Assembly (NCBI GenBank): GCA_041398605.1
Contig: JAWKUK010000023.1
Span: 56,580 to 120,579, forward strand
DNA from: JAWKUK01 sp041398605
GTDB lineage: Bacteria > Planctomycetota > UBA1135 > GCA-002686595
Reading direction: 5' to 3'
Length of the DNA: 64,000 bases
Made by a program: the position numbers and the translations under genes. Below, one piece after another: positions 18,674-28,629 of the stretch (the first letter of the stretch is position 1; each line of letters starts with the position of its first letter). The notes beneath the pieces were generated by a model, which had not been told where the DNA came from, did no database searches, and was given only the letters and a program-made list of their open reading frames with translations.

Positions 18674-19003
18674 CGGTGGAGGTCCGAAGGAGCAAGGGCC
18701 AGCGGAGCGAGAGGAGGCTCGCCGCGGGAACGAAGCAGGCAGCTCCGGCGTCGCGGCGGCCGTTCAAGGGTCCCCACGAGCGGGCATTGCGTCACAGGAG
18801 GGCCGCACTTTTGGGACCGCCCCAGGGCTGAGCCTACGTCACCTGGGCCGAGCGTGCCGGGTGGCATCCCGGGCCCTCCCGTGCGGCGGCCGCCAAGGCC
18901 GCAGGCGCGATGTCCCGCAAGGGGCGCGCAAGACTCGCGGAATCCCCGTGGGTTCGACGCGCGCCGTGGGTCCCTTGGCTGTACCCGGGATGCGGGTGCG
19001 AAC
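18674..19003. other. divergent intergenic region without a gene
   Basis: These 330 bases separate the secreted protein (minus) from the ECF sigma factor (plus). I see no credible coding frame, tRNA-like fold or tandem repeat. It must hold the promoters for both directions. The bases just before the sigma start are purine-rich, but I cannot name -35/-10 boxes with confidence. Confidence 0.5.
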
Positions 19004-19576
19004 ATGCCTGACATGCCCCCCGATTCCGGCGCCTCGCCCCCTGGCCTACGGCCCGACCTCGACCAGTGGCTGGCGCTGCACGCCACGCTGGTGCCGGACC
19101 TCTATCGCTGCGTGTCGCGGCGCGTCGGCGCGGACCGAGCGCTCGCGGAGGACATCGCCCAAGAGGCGTGGCTGCGCGCCATCGCGGCCTGGCGCCGAGC
19201 GGGCCTCCCCCGCGACCCGGGCGCGTGGCTGCGCACCGCGGCGTTCAACGTCGCGCGCAATCACTTTCGCCGGTCCGAAGCGCCGCTGCGCCTCGAGCCT
19301 GATCAAGCCGCGACCGTCGACGACGAGCATGAGACACAGCGCGCGCAGGTCGCCCTCATGCAGTGGGGCCTCGCCCGCTTGCGCGAGCAAGACGCGGCGC
19401 TGCTCGTCGCACGCCACTTCGACCGCCGACCGCTCGCGGACCTGGCGCGTGAGCACCGCACGACGGAGCGCGCGATCGAAGGTCGCCTGCACCGCGCGCG
19501 CGCGGCGCTCGCTTCGATCCTGCGCAGTACCACGCTGACCGTACCCCCACTCGACGACCCTGAGGAGCTGCAATGA
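19004..19576 (+). CDS. ECF-type RNA polymerase sigma factor
   Basis: 190 residues from the ATG at 19004; the upstream frame is open but antisense to another gene and not plausible. Region 2 covers about 24-90, with the family-like DIAQEAWLRAIAAWRR and NVARNHFRR. Region 4 covers about 125-175 (LREQDAALLVARHF, LADLAREHRTTERAIEGRLHRARAAL), a helix-turn-helix that reads the -35 element. ECF sigma factors redirect RNA polymerase in response to envelope or other signals. The stop overlaps the start of the next gene by 4 bp (ATGA), so the membrane protein is the obvious partner. Confidence 0.88.
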   Translation: MPDMPPDSGASPPGLRPDLDQWLALHATLVPDLYRCVSRRVGADRALAEDIAQEAWLRAIAAWRRAGLPRDPGAWLRTAAFNVARNHFRRSEAPLRLEPDQAATVDDEHETQRAQVALMQWGLARLREQDAALLVARHFDRRPLADLAREHRTTERAIEGRLHRARAALASILRSTTLTVPPLDDPEELQ

Positions 19577-20520
19577 CCGAACCACACGAGCCGACGCCTG
19601 AGTTCCTGGCCCACCTCGCGCGTGAGACGCGCTATGCGCTGCGCGCGGGCTCCGCGCCACATCGGCCCGCGCTGCGGCGCGGCGGCGCGTTCGAGCGCCT
19701 GCGGGTCGCGCTCGTCGCAGCGCTCTCGCTCGGCGCTGGCGCTGGGCTTGTGGTGGCCAGCGAGCGCGCGCAAGACGCGCGTCGTACGGAGCTCGCGCTG
19801 GCGGCCAACCAAGTGCGCGTGGATGCCGCAGCGCGGCGCGCCGAGGCGCTGCGCGCGAGCGCGTCCGAGGCGCGCTCGCGGCATGCCGCGGGGATCTCGC
19901 CCACCGACGTCGTGGACGAAGCGGACCTCCGGGTCGCGGACGCCGTGCGCAGGCTCGCGCACGCAGAGCTCGAACGCGAGGCGCTGCGACTGGGCGGGCC
20001 GGCGCTCCGCTGGGCGACGACGGAAGATGGCCAGAGCGAGGTCGCTTGTGACCTCGACGCGCCGCGGGTTGGGGTGCGCGACTTCGTGAGCGAGCACCTG
20101 CTCGTCGACCGGGCAGCGCTGCTGATCGAGCGCGACACGCGCGCGGCCCAACGGCAGCGATCGCAGCTCCGGTTCGAGAGCGGCTTCACCTCGAGCGCGG
20201 AGCTCGAGTCGGCGGATGCGACGGTGAAGACGCTCGAGGCGCGCTTGGCCGGGCTCGACGGGCGCATCGCCTTGCGCGCGGACTTCCTCTTGGGGCGTGT
20301 GACGGGTGACACGCTCGTTCGCGCGGAGCTGCGCCTCGCGGCGGAGTCACGGCGCGCCGCCGCGGCGCTGCGAGTGGAGTCGCTCCGTCGCTCGCTCGCT
20401 CGCGCCGAGCGGCTCACGGAGGCAGGCCTGGCCCCGGCGCCGCTCCAGCTCCAGCTCGAGCTGAGCGACGCCGAAGCCGCGGTCGCGCTCGCGGCGCTGG
20501 AGCTCGAAGCGCTCGAGTGA
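19573..20520 (+). CDS. single-pass membrane protein with OEP-like helical repeats, probable partner of the ECF sigma
   Basis: 315 residues. About 44 cytoplasmic residues, one membrane helix (about 45-62), then an almost entirely helical, Ala/Arg/Glu-rich outer part. Three segments, beginning near residues 104, 200 and 281, share the pattern R-x3-G-x6-(L/V)-x2-A followed by an Ala/Leu-rich helix (RHAAGISPTDVVDEAD, RFESGFTSSAELESAD, RLTEAGLAPAPLQLQ). That spacing is typical of TolC/OEP or HlyD helical hairpins. No anti-sigma zinc motif (HxxxCxxC) is present. Translational coupling to the sigma gene suggests a regulator or sensor. It could be an anti-sigma factor of an unrecognised type, or an envelope protein that merely shares the operon. 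Confidence 0.65.
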   Translation: MTEPHEPTPEFLAHLARETRYALRAGSAPHRPALRRGGAFERLRVALVAALSLGAGAGLVVASERAQDARRTELALAANQVRVDAAARRAEALRASASEARSRHAAGISPTDVVDEADLRVADAVRRLAHAELEREALRLGGPALRWATTEDGQSEVACDLDAPRVGVRDFVSEHLLVDRAALLIERDTRAAQRQRSQLRFESGFTSSAELESADATVKTLEARLAGLDGRIALRADFLLGRVTGDTLVRAELRLAAESRRAAAALRVESLRRSLARAERLTEAGLAPAPLQLQLELSDAEAAVALAALELEALE

Positions 20521-20597
20521 GCGACCGGGCGCGCCGCGCTTCGGCTTCGAGGGTGAGGTCGGGCGAGCGCCCCAGCGCAACGAATGACAGCGCCTCG

Positions 20598-20651
20598 GCG
20601 CGCGGCGCCGGAAGGCCCGGTCACCATGACCAGGCCTCCGGCGCCGCGCGC
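20598..20651. terminator. very strong bidirectional hairpin
   Basis: An inverted repeat with about 24 base pairs, one bulge and one mismatch lies between convergent genes ending at 20520 and 20662. The left arm starts GCGCGCGGCGCCGGA and the right arm ends TCCGGCGCCGCGCGC, with a 3-base loop. There is no T-run. Its position between convergent stops points to a two-way terminator. Confidence 0.65.
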
Positions 20652-20661
20652 GGCCCTTGGC

Positions 20662-22332
20662 TCAGCGGGCTTCGATAGTGATGCGCGCCCAGTCGGACTT
20701 GGCGACGCCGCCGAGCGCGTTGGCGTCACGGATCCACCACTGTGCCTCGTACGAGAGGCCGACGAGCACCGACGCCGTCGCGTCCGCGTCCATCCACGTG
20801 ACGTGGCCTTGGCCCGGGCCTACGCCCTCCGTGACTTGCGCGCCCGGGAGCCCTGCGCGCAGGTCCGCGACCGTGGCGCCGCCTGGGATCGTCGAGGTGT
20901 TGAGCTGCACCTTCAGCAGCGAGAACTGGCCACCCAGCGCGTTGTAGAGCCCGACCCGGAAGGCGTCGCTGCCCTCCATCGGCGCCGAGCCGACGATGAT
21001 CTGCGGCACGAAGCCGCCGCTGCCCGGCTCGCTGCCGAACCCATACAGCGCCGGGTTCTGCACGGCCTGCTCACTCCGCAGCTGCGGACGATCGAAGGGC
21101 GCGGTCTCCGCCGCGACACGCGGGTCCGTCAGCGTGTTCAACAGCGCCTGAATCTGCGGACGCACCTGCACCGGCACGGTGAGCCCGGTCAGCAGCGGGT
21201 CCTTGTTCTGCGGGAACGCGCCACCATCGCCGTCATAGAACGCGAGCACGGCCGGTAGGTCCGCGGCGAAGCCCGTGTGGAAGTAGCGCTCGCGGAGAGC
21301 GACGTTGCGCAAGCTCGGCGTCTTGAAGCGGCCGCGGTCTTGGGGCTGCCCCGTGACCTCGAACCGCCCTTGGTCCTCCGTGATCGGCCGAATGCCTAGG
21401 TTGCGGAACTGGTTGTCCGCCAGGAGCGGCCCAGCGTGGCAGACGTTGCAGCGCGACTGCGGGCTGTTGAAGGCGCCCCAGCCCTGCTGCTCGAGCTGCG
21501 TGAAGTTCGCCTGTCCGCGCGCGACCTGGTCGAACTTCGACTGGTCCGGGATCAGCGTTCGCTGGTAGGACGCCAGCGCGAAGGCGATCCTGCGCGCGGA
21601 GATCTCGGGGGTCCCGAACGCGCGCTGAAACAGCGCCGGATAGGTCCCGTCCGTCGCGAGCGCCGCGACCACGTCCGCCGGCAGGTTCGTCGCTAGGCCG
21701 AGCGGCTCGACCGCGGCGAGGCGGTCGAACACGTCCTGCCAACCGCGCCCCTCCGAGGCCATCTCGACGTCCGACAGGATCGGGCCGAGGGACTGGCTCT
21801 CGAGCGCGCCGCCGTTCGGAATGACGACCTGCGACGTCTCGGGATCGACAAAGGTCGAGTCCGCGCGGCCGTCCCAAAAGAGGTCGGTGAAGTACGCCGC
21901 CGCGATCATGCTGGGCGCGTTCCGCGGCGTCGCCTGGACGCCGAACCCAAACGCGCTGTCCTCGGTGTAGTGGCCGAAGGCGTTGGTGCGGTGCACACCG
22001 GGCGCGCCAAAGACGTCATCCGCCGTGCCGAAGATCCCATCGGGACCCGGGTGGGTCGGCTGCGTGCCGAGGCGCGGGTCGCCGCCGCCGCTGCCCGGGA
22101 TGTGACAGGTGCCGCACGCGACCGTCGTGTCGCTCGACAGCTGCTCGTCCCAGAACAAGATCTTCCCGAGCACCGCCTTTTGCGGCGTGATCGGGTTTTG
22201 AACGGGCACGGGCGGCGGCGGGAGCGCCTGGGGCGGGGGGGGGCCGCCGCCGGGCTGGGCCAGGGAGGACGTCGCGGTGAAGGCGACGAGGGCCGCCGCC
22301 AAGGGGAGGGATAGGTGCATTTGCAGAGTCAT
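20662..22332 (-). CDS. di-heme cytochrome c peroxidase family protein (MauG-like)
   Basis: 556 residues from the ATG at 22332, which has GGAG six bases upstream; a TTG four codons earlier is less likely. A signal peptide (LPLAAALVAFTATSSLAQ) is followed by a proline-rich linker. The first heme site is CGTCH (Cys73/Cys76/His77) and the second is CNVCH near residue 295. Other CCP/MauG signatures are LFWDGRADS, GRFKTPSLRNVALRERYFHTG and FYDGDGG. Such enzymes use two c-type hemes in the periplasm to reduce peroxides or oxidise protein substrates. About 140 C-terminal residues after GFGSEPGSGG lie beyond the core and look like an extra beta domain. Confidence 0.88.
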   Translation of the reverse strand: MTLQMHLSLPLAAALVAFTATSSLAQPGGGPPPPQALPPPPVPVQNPITPQKAVLGKILFWDEQLSSDTTVACGTCHIPGSGGGDPRLGTQPTHPGPDGIFGTADDVFGAPGVHRTNAFGHYTEDSAFGFGVQATPRNAPSMIAAAYFTDLFWDGRADSTFVDPETSQVVIPNGGALESQSLGPILSDVEMASEGRGWQDVFDRLAAVEPLGLATNLPADVVAALATDGTYPALFQRAFGTPEISARRIAFALASYQRTLIPDQSKFDQVARGQANFTQLEQQGWGAFNSPQSRCNVCHAGPLLADNQFRNLGIRPITEDQGRFEVTGQPQDRGRFKTPSLRNVALRERYFHTGFAADLPAVLAFYDGDGGAFPQNKDPLLTGLTVPVQVRPQIQALLNTLTDPRVAAETAPFDRPQLRSEQAVQNPALYGFGSEPGSGGFVPQIIVGSAPMEGSDAFRVGLYNALGGQFSLLKVQLNTSTIPGGATVADLRAGLPGAQVTEGVGPGQGHVTWMDADATASVLVGLSYEAQWWIRDANALGGVAKSDWARITIEAR

Positions 22333-22500
22333 GCGGTGCTCCAAGGCGCCACCGCTTGCGGGGCGCGGTCCATGGGAGTGCCGATCGGGACTGCGGGGGA
22401 GCAGGGTTCAACCCGCTGCGCTCGGTTTGGGTTCGGTTCCACCCGCCGCGGCTCAGCAAATCCTCACAAACCAGTCCACAAGGACAAGCGGCGGCCGCGC

Positions 22501-23631
22501 TCACGGCCGGCGCGCTGCGCCTTGGAACGGCCGCTCGACGAGCGCGTAGGAGAGGCCGCCGAGGACCAGGGACGCGCAGAGGATGGCCCAGGCGCCCGCG
22601 GGCCCCCGTGGGCCGCGCTCGACGACGTAGGCCAGCGGCACGGCGTGCAAGAGGTACACGCTGTAGCTCGCGCGACCGACGGCGGCGAGCGGCGGGAACG
22701 CGACCGCGCGGCGCAGCGCGCCGTCCGCGGCAACGACCGCGAGCACCAAGCCGGCAGAGAGCGCCCCTAGGACCCCGAACCAGAGGTGGAACTCCGTGTG
22801 CGGCAGCCGCCGACCCACGGCCGCGCTCGCCACCGCCGGGGTCAGCGCGATCAGCCCCGCGACCGAGGCCACCCCGACCCACCTCGGCCAGCGCGGGGCG
22901 CTGCCCCCCGATGGAGGGGCCCCCGAAGGAGCGGGCCCCGAAGGAACGGGCCCCGAAGGAACGGGCCCCAAAGGAGCGGGCCCCAAAGGAGCGGGCCCAG
23001 ACGCAGCGAACCCTGTTGCAGCCCCCGGCTGGACCCCTGCGCTGCCATGGGCGAGGACTGCGACGAGCGAGCCCATCAGGAACACGACGAGGAAGGGCAG
23101 CACCGAGGGCCGATAGTCCGGCGCCTGCGAGGGATAGTCCGGCGGCCACATCAAGCGCGACGCCGCGGCCAACACGACCAGCAACACGACGCGAGCGCGC
23201 GCGTCAGGGAGCGCCGTCAGCGCCAGCGCGAGCGGCGGGAGCGCCAGGTAGAACAGCACCTCGACCGGGATCGTCCAGAAGTGCGCCTCGGCGCGGACGA
23301 GCGCGAGGTGCTCGAGCGCGTGCGGCGCGCTCATTCCGCCGAGCGCGAGCGTGACCCCGAGCGCCAGCAGGTACCCCGGGTACACGCGCAGAAGCCGCCG
23401 CACGGCATAACGGCCCCACGTCCGAGGTCGCCGCAGCTCCGCCGCGCCCCGCCCGAGGAGCTGGCTCGTGAGCAGGTAGCTCGAGAGCACGAAGAACAAG
23501 AAGACCCCGGTGCGCCCAAGCCCGCGCAGGTCGAGGCCCGGCCACAAGCAGAGGCCGCGGTTGCTCGCGTGCGACAGCACGACGAGCAGCACCGCCACGC
23601 CTCGTAGACCATCGAGCTCGGGCCGCCGCAT
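22501..23631 (-). CDS. acyltransferase 3 family integral membrane protein
   Basis: 376 residues from the ATG at 23631; the frame continues upstream into antisense sequence. It starts with the family hallmark RRPELDGLRGVAVLLVVLSHA, followed by FFVLSSYLLT and RYAVRRLLRVYPGYLLAL. About ten membrane helices are present. Near the end comes ASYSVYLLHAVPLAYV and ALVERPF. Members O-acylate polysaccharides or other envelope glycans. A proline-rich pentapeptide repeat, encoded by a 15-bp tandem repeat at 22918-22992, sits in a loop between helices near residues 215-245. It is divergent from the DUF2891 gene, with 62 bp between the starts. Confidence 0.88.
   Translation of the reverse strand: MRRPELDGLRGVAVLLVVLSHASNRGLCLWPGLDLRGLGRTGVFLFFVLSSYLLTSQLLGRGAAELRRPRTWGRYAVRRLLRVYPGYLLALGVTLALGGMSAPHALEHLALVRAEAHFWTIPVEVLFYLALPPLALALTALPDARARVVLLVVLAAASRLMWPPDYPSQAPDYRPSVLPFLVVFLMGSLVAVLAHGSAGVQPGAATGFAASGPAPLGPAPLGPVPSGPVPSGPAPSGAPPSGGSAPRWPRWVGVASVAGLIALTPAVASAAVGRRLPHTEFHLWFGVLGALSAGLVLAVVAADGALRRAVAFPPLAAVGRASYSVYLLHAVPLAYVVERGPRGPAGAWAILCASLVLGGLSYALVERPFQGAARRP
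22918..22992. repeat. 15-bp tandem repeat inside the acyltransferase gene
   Basis: Five units of about 15 bp with the core GGGCCCC-(G/A)-AAGGA-(A/G)-C. The units at 22933 and 22948 are identical, as are those at 22963 and 22978. A decayed unit follows at 22993-23007. Read on the coding strand, the units give GPAPL/GPVPS pentapeptides in frame. Confidence 0.9.
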
Positions 23632-23693
23632 CGGTCCGGGAGGGTAACCCGCTGGCCGCGCCCCCAGGCGATCGCCGCTAAGATCTGGGGGCT

Positions 23694-24737
23694 GTGCACG
23701 TCTCACCCGATGACCTGACGCGCTTCGTCGAGGTCGCGCTCGCCAACGTCGCGACCGAGTACCCGTACCACATCGTGCACCTCGCGCAGTCGGACGCGGA
23801 CGTGCGCCCGCCGCGCGCGCTCTACCCCGCGTTCTACGGCAGCTACGACTGGCACTCGTGTGTCCACATGCACTGGTCGCTCGCGCGCGCTTTGGCGCTC
23901 GCCCCGAGCCACCCGCGCGCCGCCGAGGTCCGCGACCACTTCGACGGGCGCCTGACAGGCGCCAACGTCGCCGCCGAGGTCCGCTACTTCGAAGCCGCTG
24001 GGCACGCGACCTTCGAGCGCCCCTACGGCTGGGCCTGGCTGTTGCTGCTCGCGGCGGAGCTCTCGGCCTTGGCCATGACACCTGAAGGCCACGCCGCCCA
24101 GAGGTGGCGCGCTGCGCTGCAACCGCTGGTCGAGGTCATCCGCGCCCGCTGGCTCGCGTGGCTCCCGCGCGCTGAATTCCCGACCCGCGCGGGCACCCAC
24201 GGCAACTCCGCGTTTGCCCTGTCCCTCGCCCACAGCTACGCAGCGCAAGCGGGCGACGCGCCCCTCCGCGCCGCCCTCGCCGAGGCCGCCCAGCGCTGGT
24301 ACGGCGCGGACCGCCGCTATCCCGCGACCTTCGAGCCGAGCGGCGACGACTTCTTGTCGAGCGGGCTCTGCGAGGCGCTCGCCGTCGCCAGGCTCACGGA
24401 CCGCGAGTCGTTCGGCGCCTGGTGGCGCGGGTTCGAACCGGACGAGGCCGGCCTCGCCCGCTGGACGACGCCGGTCGGCGTAAGCGACCCCGAAGACCCG
24501 AAGATCGTCCACCTTGCAGGCCTCAACCTGTCGCGCGCGTGGTGCTGGCGCGAGCTCGGCCCGAGCCTGCCGCGCGCCCTCGCGGCGCGCGGCGTCGCGG
24601 CCGCGGAGGAGCACGTGCGCCGCGCGCTGCCCGCCGCCACGTCAGGCGACTATGTCGGGACACACTGGCTCGCCTCGTTTGCGCTCTTGGCGCTCACCGG
24701 CGACCGGCCGCGCGACGATCTGGCGCCCTCCGAATAG
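23694..24737 (+). CDS. DUF2891 family protein
   Basis: 347 residues from a GTG start. Family-like conserved blocks are YPAFYGSYDWHSCVHMHWSL near residue 45, RAGTHGNSAFALSLAHSYA in the middle, SGDDFLSSGLCEALAVARL near 220, and HLAGLNLSRAWCWREL near 272. The pattern of Trp, His and helical repeats resembles an alpha/alpha toroid, as in glycan-acting proteins. No activity is established for the family that I know of. No signal peptide is visible, so it is probably cytoplasmic. Confidence 0.8.
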   Translation: MHVSPDDLTRFVEVALANVATEYPYHIVHLAQSDADVRPPRALYPAFYGSYDWHSCVHMHWSLARALALAPSHPRAAEVRDHFDGRLTGANVAAEVRYFEAAGHATFERPYGWAWLLLLAAELSALAMTPEGHAAQRWRAALQPLVEVIRARWLAWLPRAEFPTRAGTHGNSAFALSLAHSYAAQAGDAPLRAALAEAAQRWYGADRRYPATFEPSGDDFLSSGLCEALAVARLTDRESFGAWWRGFEPDEAGLARWTTPVGVSDPEDPKIVHLAGLNLSRAWCWRELGPSLPRALAARGVAAAEEHVRRALPAATSGDYVGTHWLASFALLALTGDRPRDDLAPSE

Positions 24738-24849
24738 GCGCGCCCCCCATCGGACGCACCGCGAGCGGGCGCGCGGCAGCCGTTGAGCGAGCGCTCGCTC
24801 CAGTACACTGGTCCGCCGTCCCTCCTCCGCCGCAACACCGAGCCGATCC

Positions 24850-26575
<1,726 letters not shown>

Positions 26576-26620
26576 CGCGCCGCGCGAGGCAACACGCAGA
26601 ACGTGCATCAGAGCGAACCG

Positions 26621-27115
26621 ATGAGCACCCTCGACCGAAGCCGCGCGCGCGCCGCGCTGGCGGCAGCGCTGCCGCTCGCCCTCTGCCTCGCCGGATGCAA
26701 GGACGACAGCCAACGGGGCGCGGCCGCCCCTCAGGTCGTCACCATCGAGGCGCCCGCTCGCGCCGGCATCGCGATCACCGAGCCGCGGGAGGCGCTCACC
26801 CGTGACGGCCTCTATCAAGTGACATGGATGCCGGTCGGCGGGTTCGTGCCGGTCAACGAGCACTTCGAGCTCGACGTGACCGTAGCGCGCGCTGGAGAGG
26901 GCGCCGCGCCCGTCGCGAACGCCGCCGTCGTCGTCGACTGTCAGATGCCGGCCCATGGCCACGGGATGCTGCGTGAGCCGCGCTCGGAGGCCCTCGGCGA
27001 TGGGCGCTACCGCGTGCGCGGGATGCTGCTGCACATGGGCGGACATTGGACCGTGACCCTCAACGTGCTCGTCGACGGCGTCGCGTCGACGGCCGACGAC
27101 GCGATCGATCTGTGA
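26621..27115 (+). CDS. lipoprotein with YtkA/FixH-like domain
   Basis: 164 residues from the ATG at 26621; a GTG six codons earlier is possible. The lipobox is ALCLAGCKD, giving an N-acylated Cys. The mature domain (about 45-155) is a beta-sandwich with NEHFELDVTV, the metal-ligand-like DCQMPAHGHGM and LHMGGHWTVTLNV. These features suit the YtkA/FixH-like family, which is often found near copper or cytochrome genes. Histidine and methionine clustering suggests metal binding, an inference. The stop overlaps the peroxidase start by one base (TGATG), so the two are co-translated. Confidence 0.72.
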   Translation: MSTLDRSRARAALAAALPLALCLAGCKDDSQRGAAAPQVVTIEAPARAGIAITEPREALTRDGLYQVTWMPVGGFVPVNEHFELDVTVARAGEGAAPVANAAVVVDCQMPAHGHGMLREPRSEALGDGRYRVRGMLLHMGGHWTVTLNVLVDGVASTADDAIDL

Positions 27116-28572
27116 TGGAGCGCCCGGACGTTCGCCGCTGGCTGCGCCTCGTGAACGCGTCCCTGTTGACGCTGCTCGCTGCGTGTGGCCGCGAGCCTGG
27201 CCTGACCGAGGCTGAAGCACGGGCCCAAGCCGCAGCGCGCGGGCCCTTGGTGCCGGAGGGCTTCGACGCGACGGAGATCCGGGCCGCGCTCTTGTACTCG
27301 CCAGTGCCCGCGTTGCCGCCGGACCCTACCAATCGCTACGCCGATGACCCCGGGGCCGCGGCGCTCGGCCAGCGGCTGTTCTTCGATCGGCGCCTCTCAA
27401 AGGACGGGCGGACCTCCTGCGCGACGTGCCATGACCCGCGCGACTCCTTCGTGGACCTCGACCCGCTCGCGACGGGCGTGCTGCCGCTCGAGCGACACAC
27501 GCCGAGCCTCTGGAATGTCGGGCATCTGCGCTGGTTCTTCTGGGACGGGCGCGCGGACAGCCTGTGGGCGCAGGCCCTCGTCCCGCTGGAGAGCCCGCTC
27601 GAGCACGCGTTCACGCGCAGCGAGGTCGTGCGCGTCGTCTACGACGACCCGGCGCTGCGCGCGCTGTACGAGGGCGTGTTCGGTGAGCTCCCGCCGATGA
27701 CCGACAAGCGGCGCTTCCCCGCGTGGTCGCGCCCCGTGCCGAGCGATGATCGCGCGCATATCCTCGCCGAAGAGCACGCGCAGCGCGCCGCTGCGCTCGG
27801 CGCGAACGGCCGCCCATCGCGCACACACCAGCACCAGTCCGCGGAGGGTGCGCCCGGCAGCGATTGGATCCACCCCCACCAGCGCGCCTGGGACTGGATG
27901 CACCCGGTCGACCAACAAGCGATCACGCGCGCCTTCGTGAACGTCGGCAAAGCGCTCGCCGCGTACGAGCGGCGCATCGAGTCGCGCCGCGCGCCGTTCG
28001 ACGTGTTCATCGAGGGGCTGCGCGAGCACGACCCCGCAAAGCTCGCGGCCCTCGACGCCGCGCAGCAGCGCGGGCTGCGCCTCTTCCTCGGCCGCGCGCA
28101 GTGCGCGAGCTGCCACCACGGCCCGCTCTTCACCGACTACGAGTTCCACGACACGCGCGTCCCGGGCGAGCCGCTCACAGACCCCGGTCGCTCCGCCGGC
28201 ATCGAGGCCGTGGGTCGCGCCGAGTTCAGCGTGAAGAGCAAGTGGTCCGACGACCCCGAAGGCCCGGCGCGAGAGAAGCTGGACTACTTGCCCGTCCACC
28301 TCCACGCAGGCCGCGAGTTCAAGACGCCGTCGCTGCGCAACGTCGCGCTGACGCCGCCCTACATGCACAATGGCTCGCTGCCGACATTGGAGTCGGTCAT
28401 CGACTTCTACGCGGACCGGGTGAACGTCGCGCCGGACACGGGCGGCGGCGAGCGCATCCTCGCGCAGCCAATGGCGCTCTCCCCCCAAGACCGCGCGGAC
28501 CTCGTCGCGTTCCTCAACGCGCTGACGGACGACTCGCTCGATCCAAGCCTCCGCGCAGCGCCGCGCGATTGA
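27115..28572 (+). CDS. di-heme cytochrome c peroxidase lipoprotein
   Basis: 485 residues from the ATG at 27115. The N-terminus TLLAACGRE is a lipobox with Cys24. The first heme site is CATCH near residue 101 and the second CASCH near 329. CCP/MauG landmarks are present: ALGQRLFFDRRLS, WFFWDGRADSLW, FKTPSLRNVALTPPYMHNGSL, VIDFYADR. The central stretch (about 200-270) is longer than in simple CcpA and rich in His and Trp (HPHQRAWDWMHPVDQQ). It probably works at the outer face of a membrane as a peroxidase or substrate oxidase. It lies between the YtkA-like and PepSY genes. Confidence 0.88.
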   Translation: MERPDVRRWLRLVNASLLTLLAACGREPGLTEAEARAQAAARGPLVPEGFDATEIRAALLYSPVPALPPDPTNRYADDPGAAALGQRLFFDRRLSKDGRTSCATCHDPRDSFVDLDPLATGVLPLERHTPSLWNVGHLRWFFWDGRADSLWAQALVPLESPLEHAFTRSEVVRVVYDDPALRALYEGVFGELPPMTDKRRFPAWSRPVPSDDRAHILAEEHAQRAAALGANGRPSRTHQHQSAEGAPGSDWIHPHQRAWDWMHPVDQQAITRAFVNVGKALAAYERRIESRRAPFDVFIEGLREHDPAKLAALDAAQQRGLRLFLGRAQCASCHHGPLFTDYEFHDTRVPGEPLTDPGRSAGIEAVGRAEFSVKSKWSDDPEGPAREKLDYLPVHLHAGREFKTPSLRNVALTPPYMHNGSLPTLESVIDFYADRVNVAPDTGGGERILAQPMALSPQDRADLVAFLNALTDDSLDPSLRAAPRD

Positions 28573-28629
28573 CCGCGACGGACGCGGCGGGTGCCTCGGC
28601 CGCGGGAGAGTGCGGGTTACACTGGGGCG

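Noticed and set aside
24430..24445. GGGTTCGAACCGG, similar to a tRNA T-arm
   Set aside because: It is inside the DUF2891 coding sequence with no surrounding cloverleaf.
24422..24849. N-terminal extension of the glnS second frame
   Set aside because: It overlaps the DUF2891 gene in another frame and reads as low-complexity Arg/Pro. The true N-terminus is in the frame starting at 24850.
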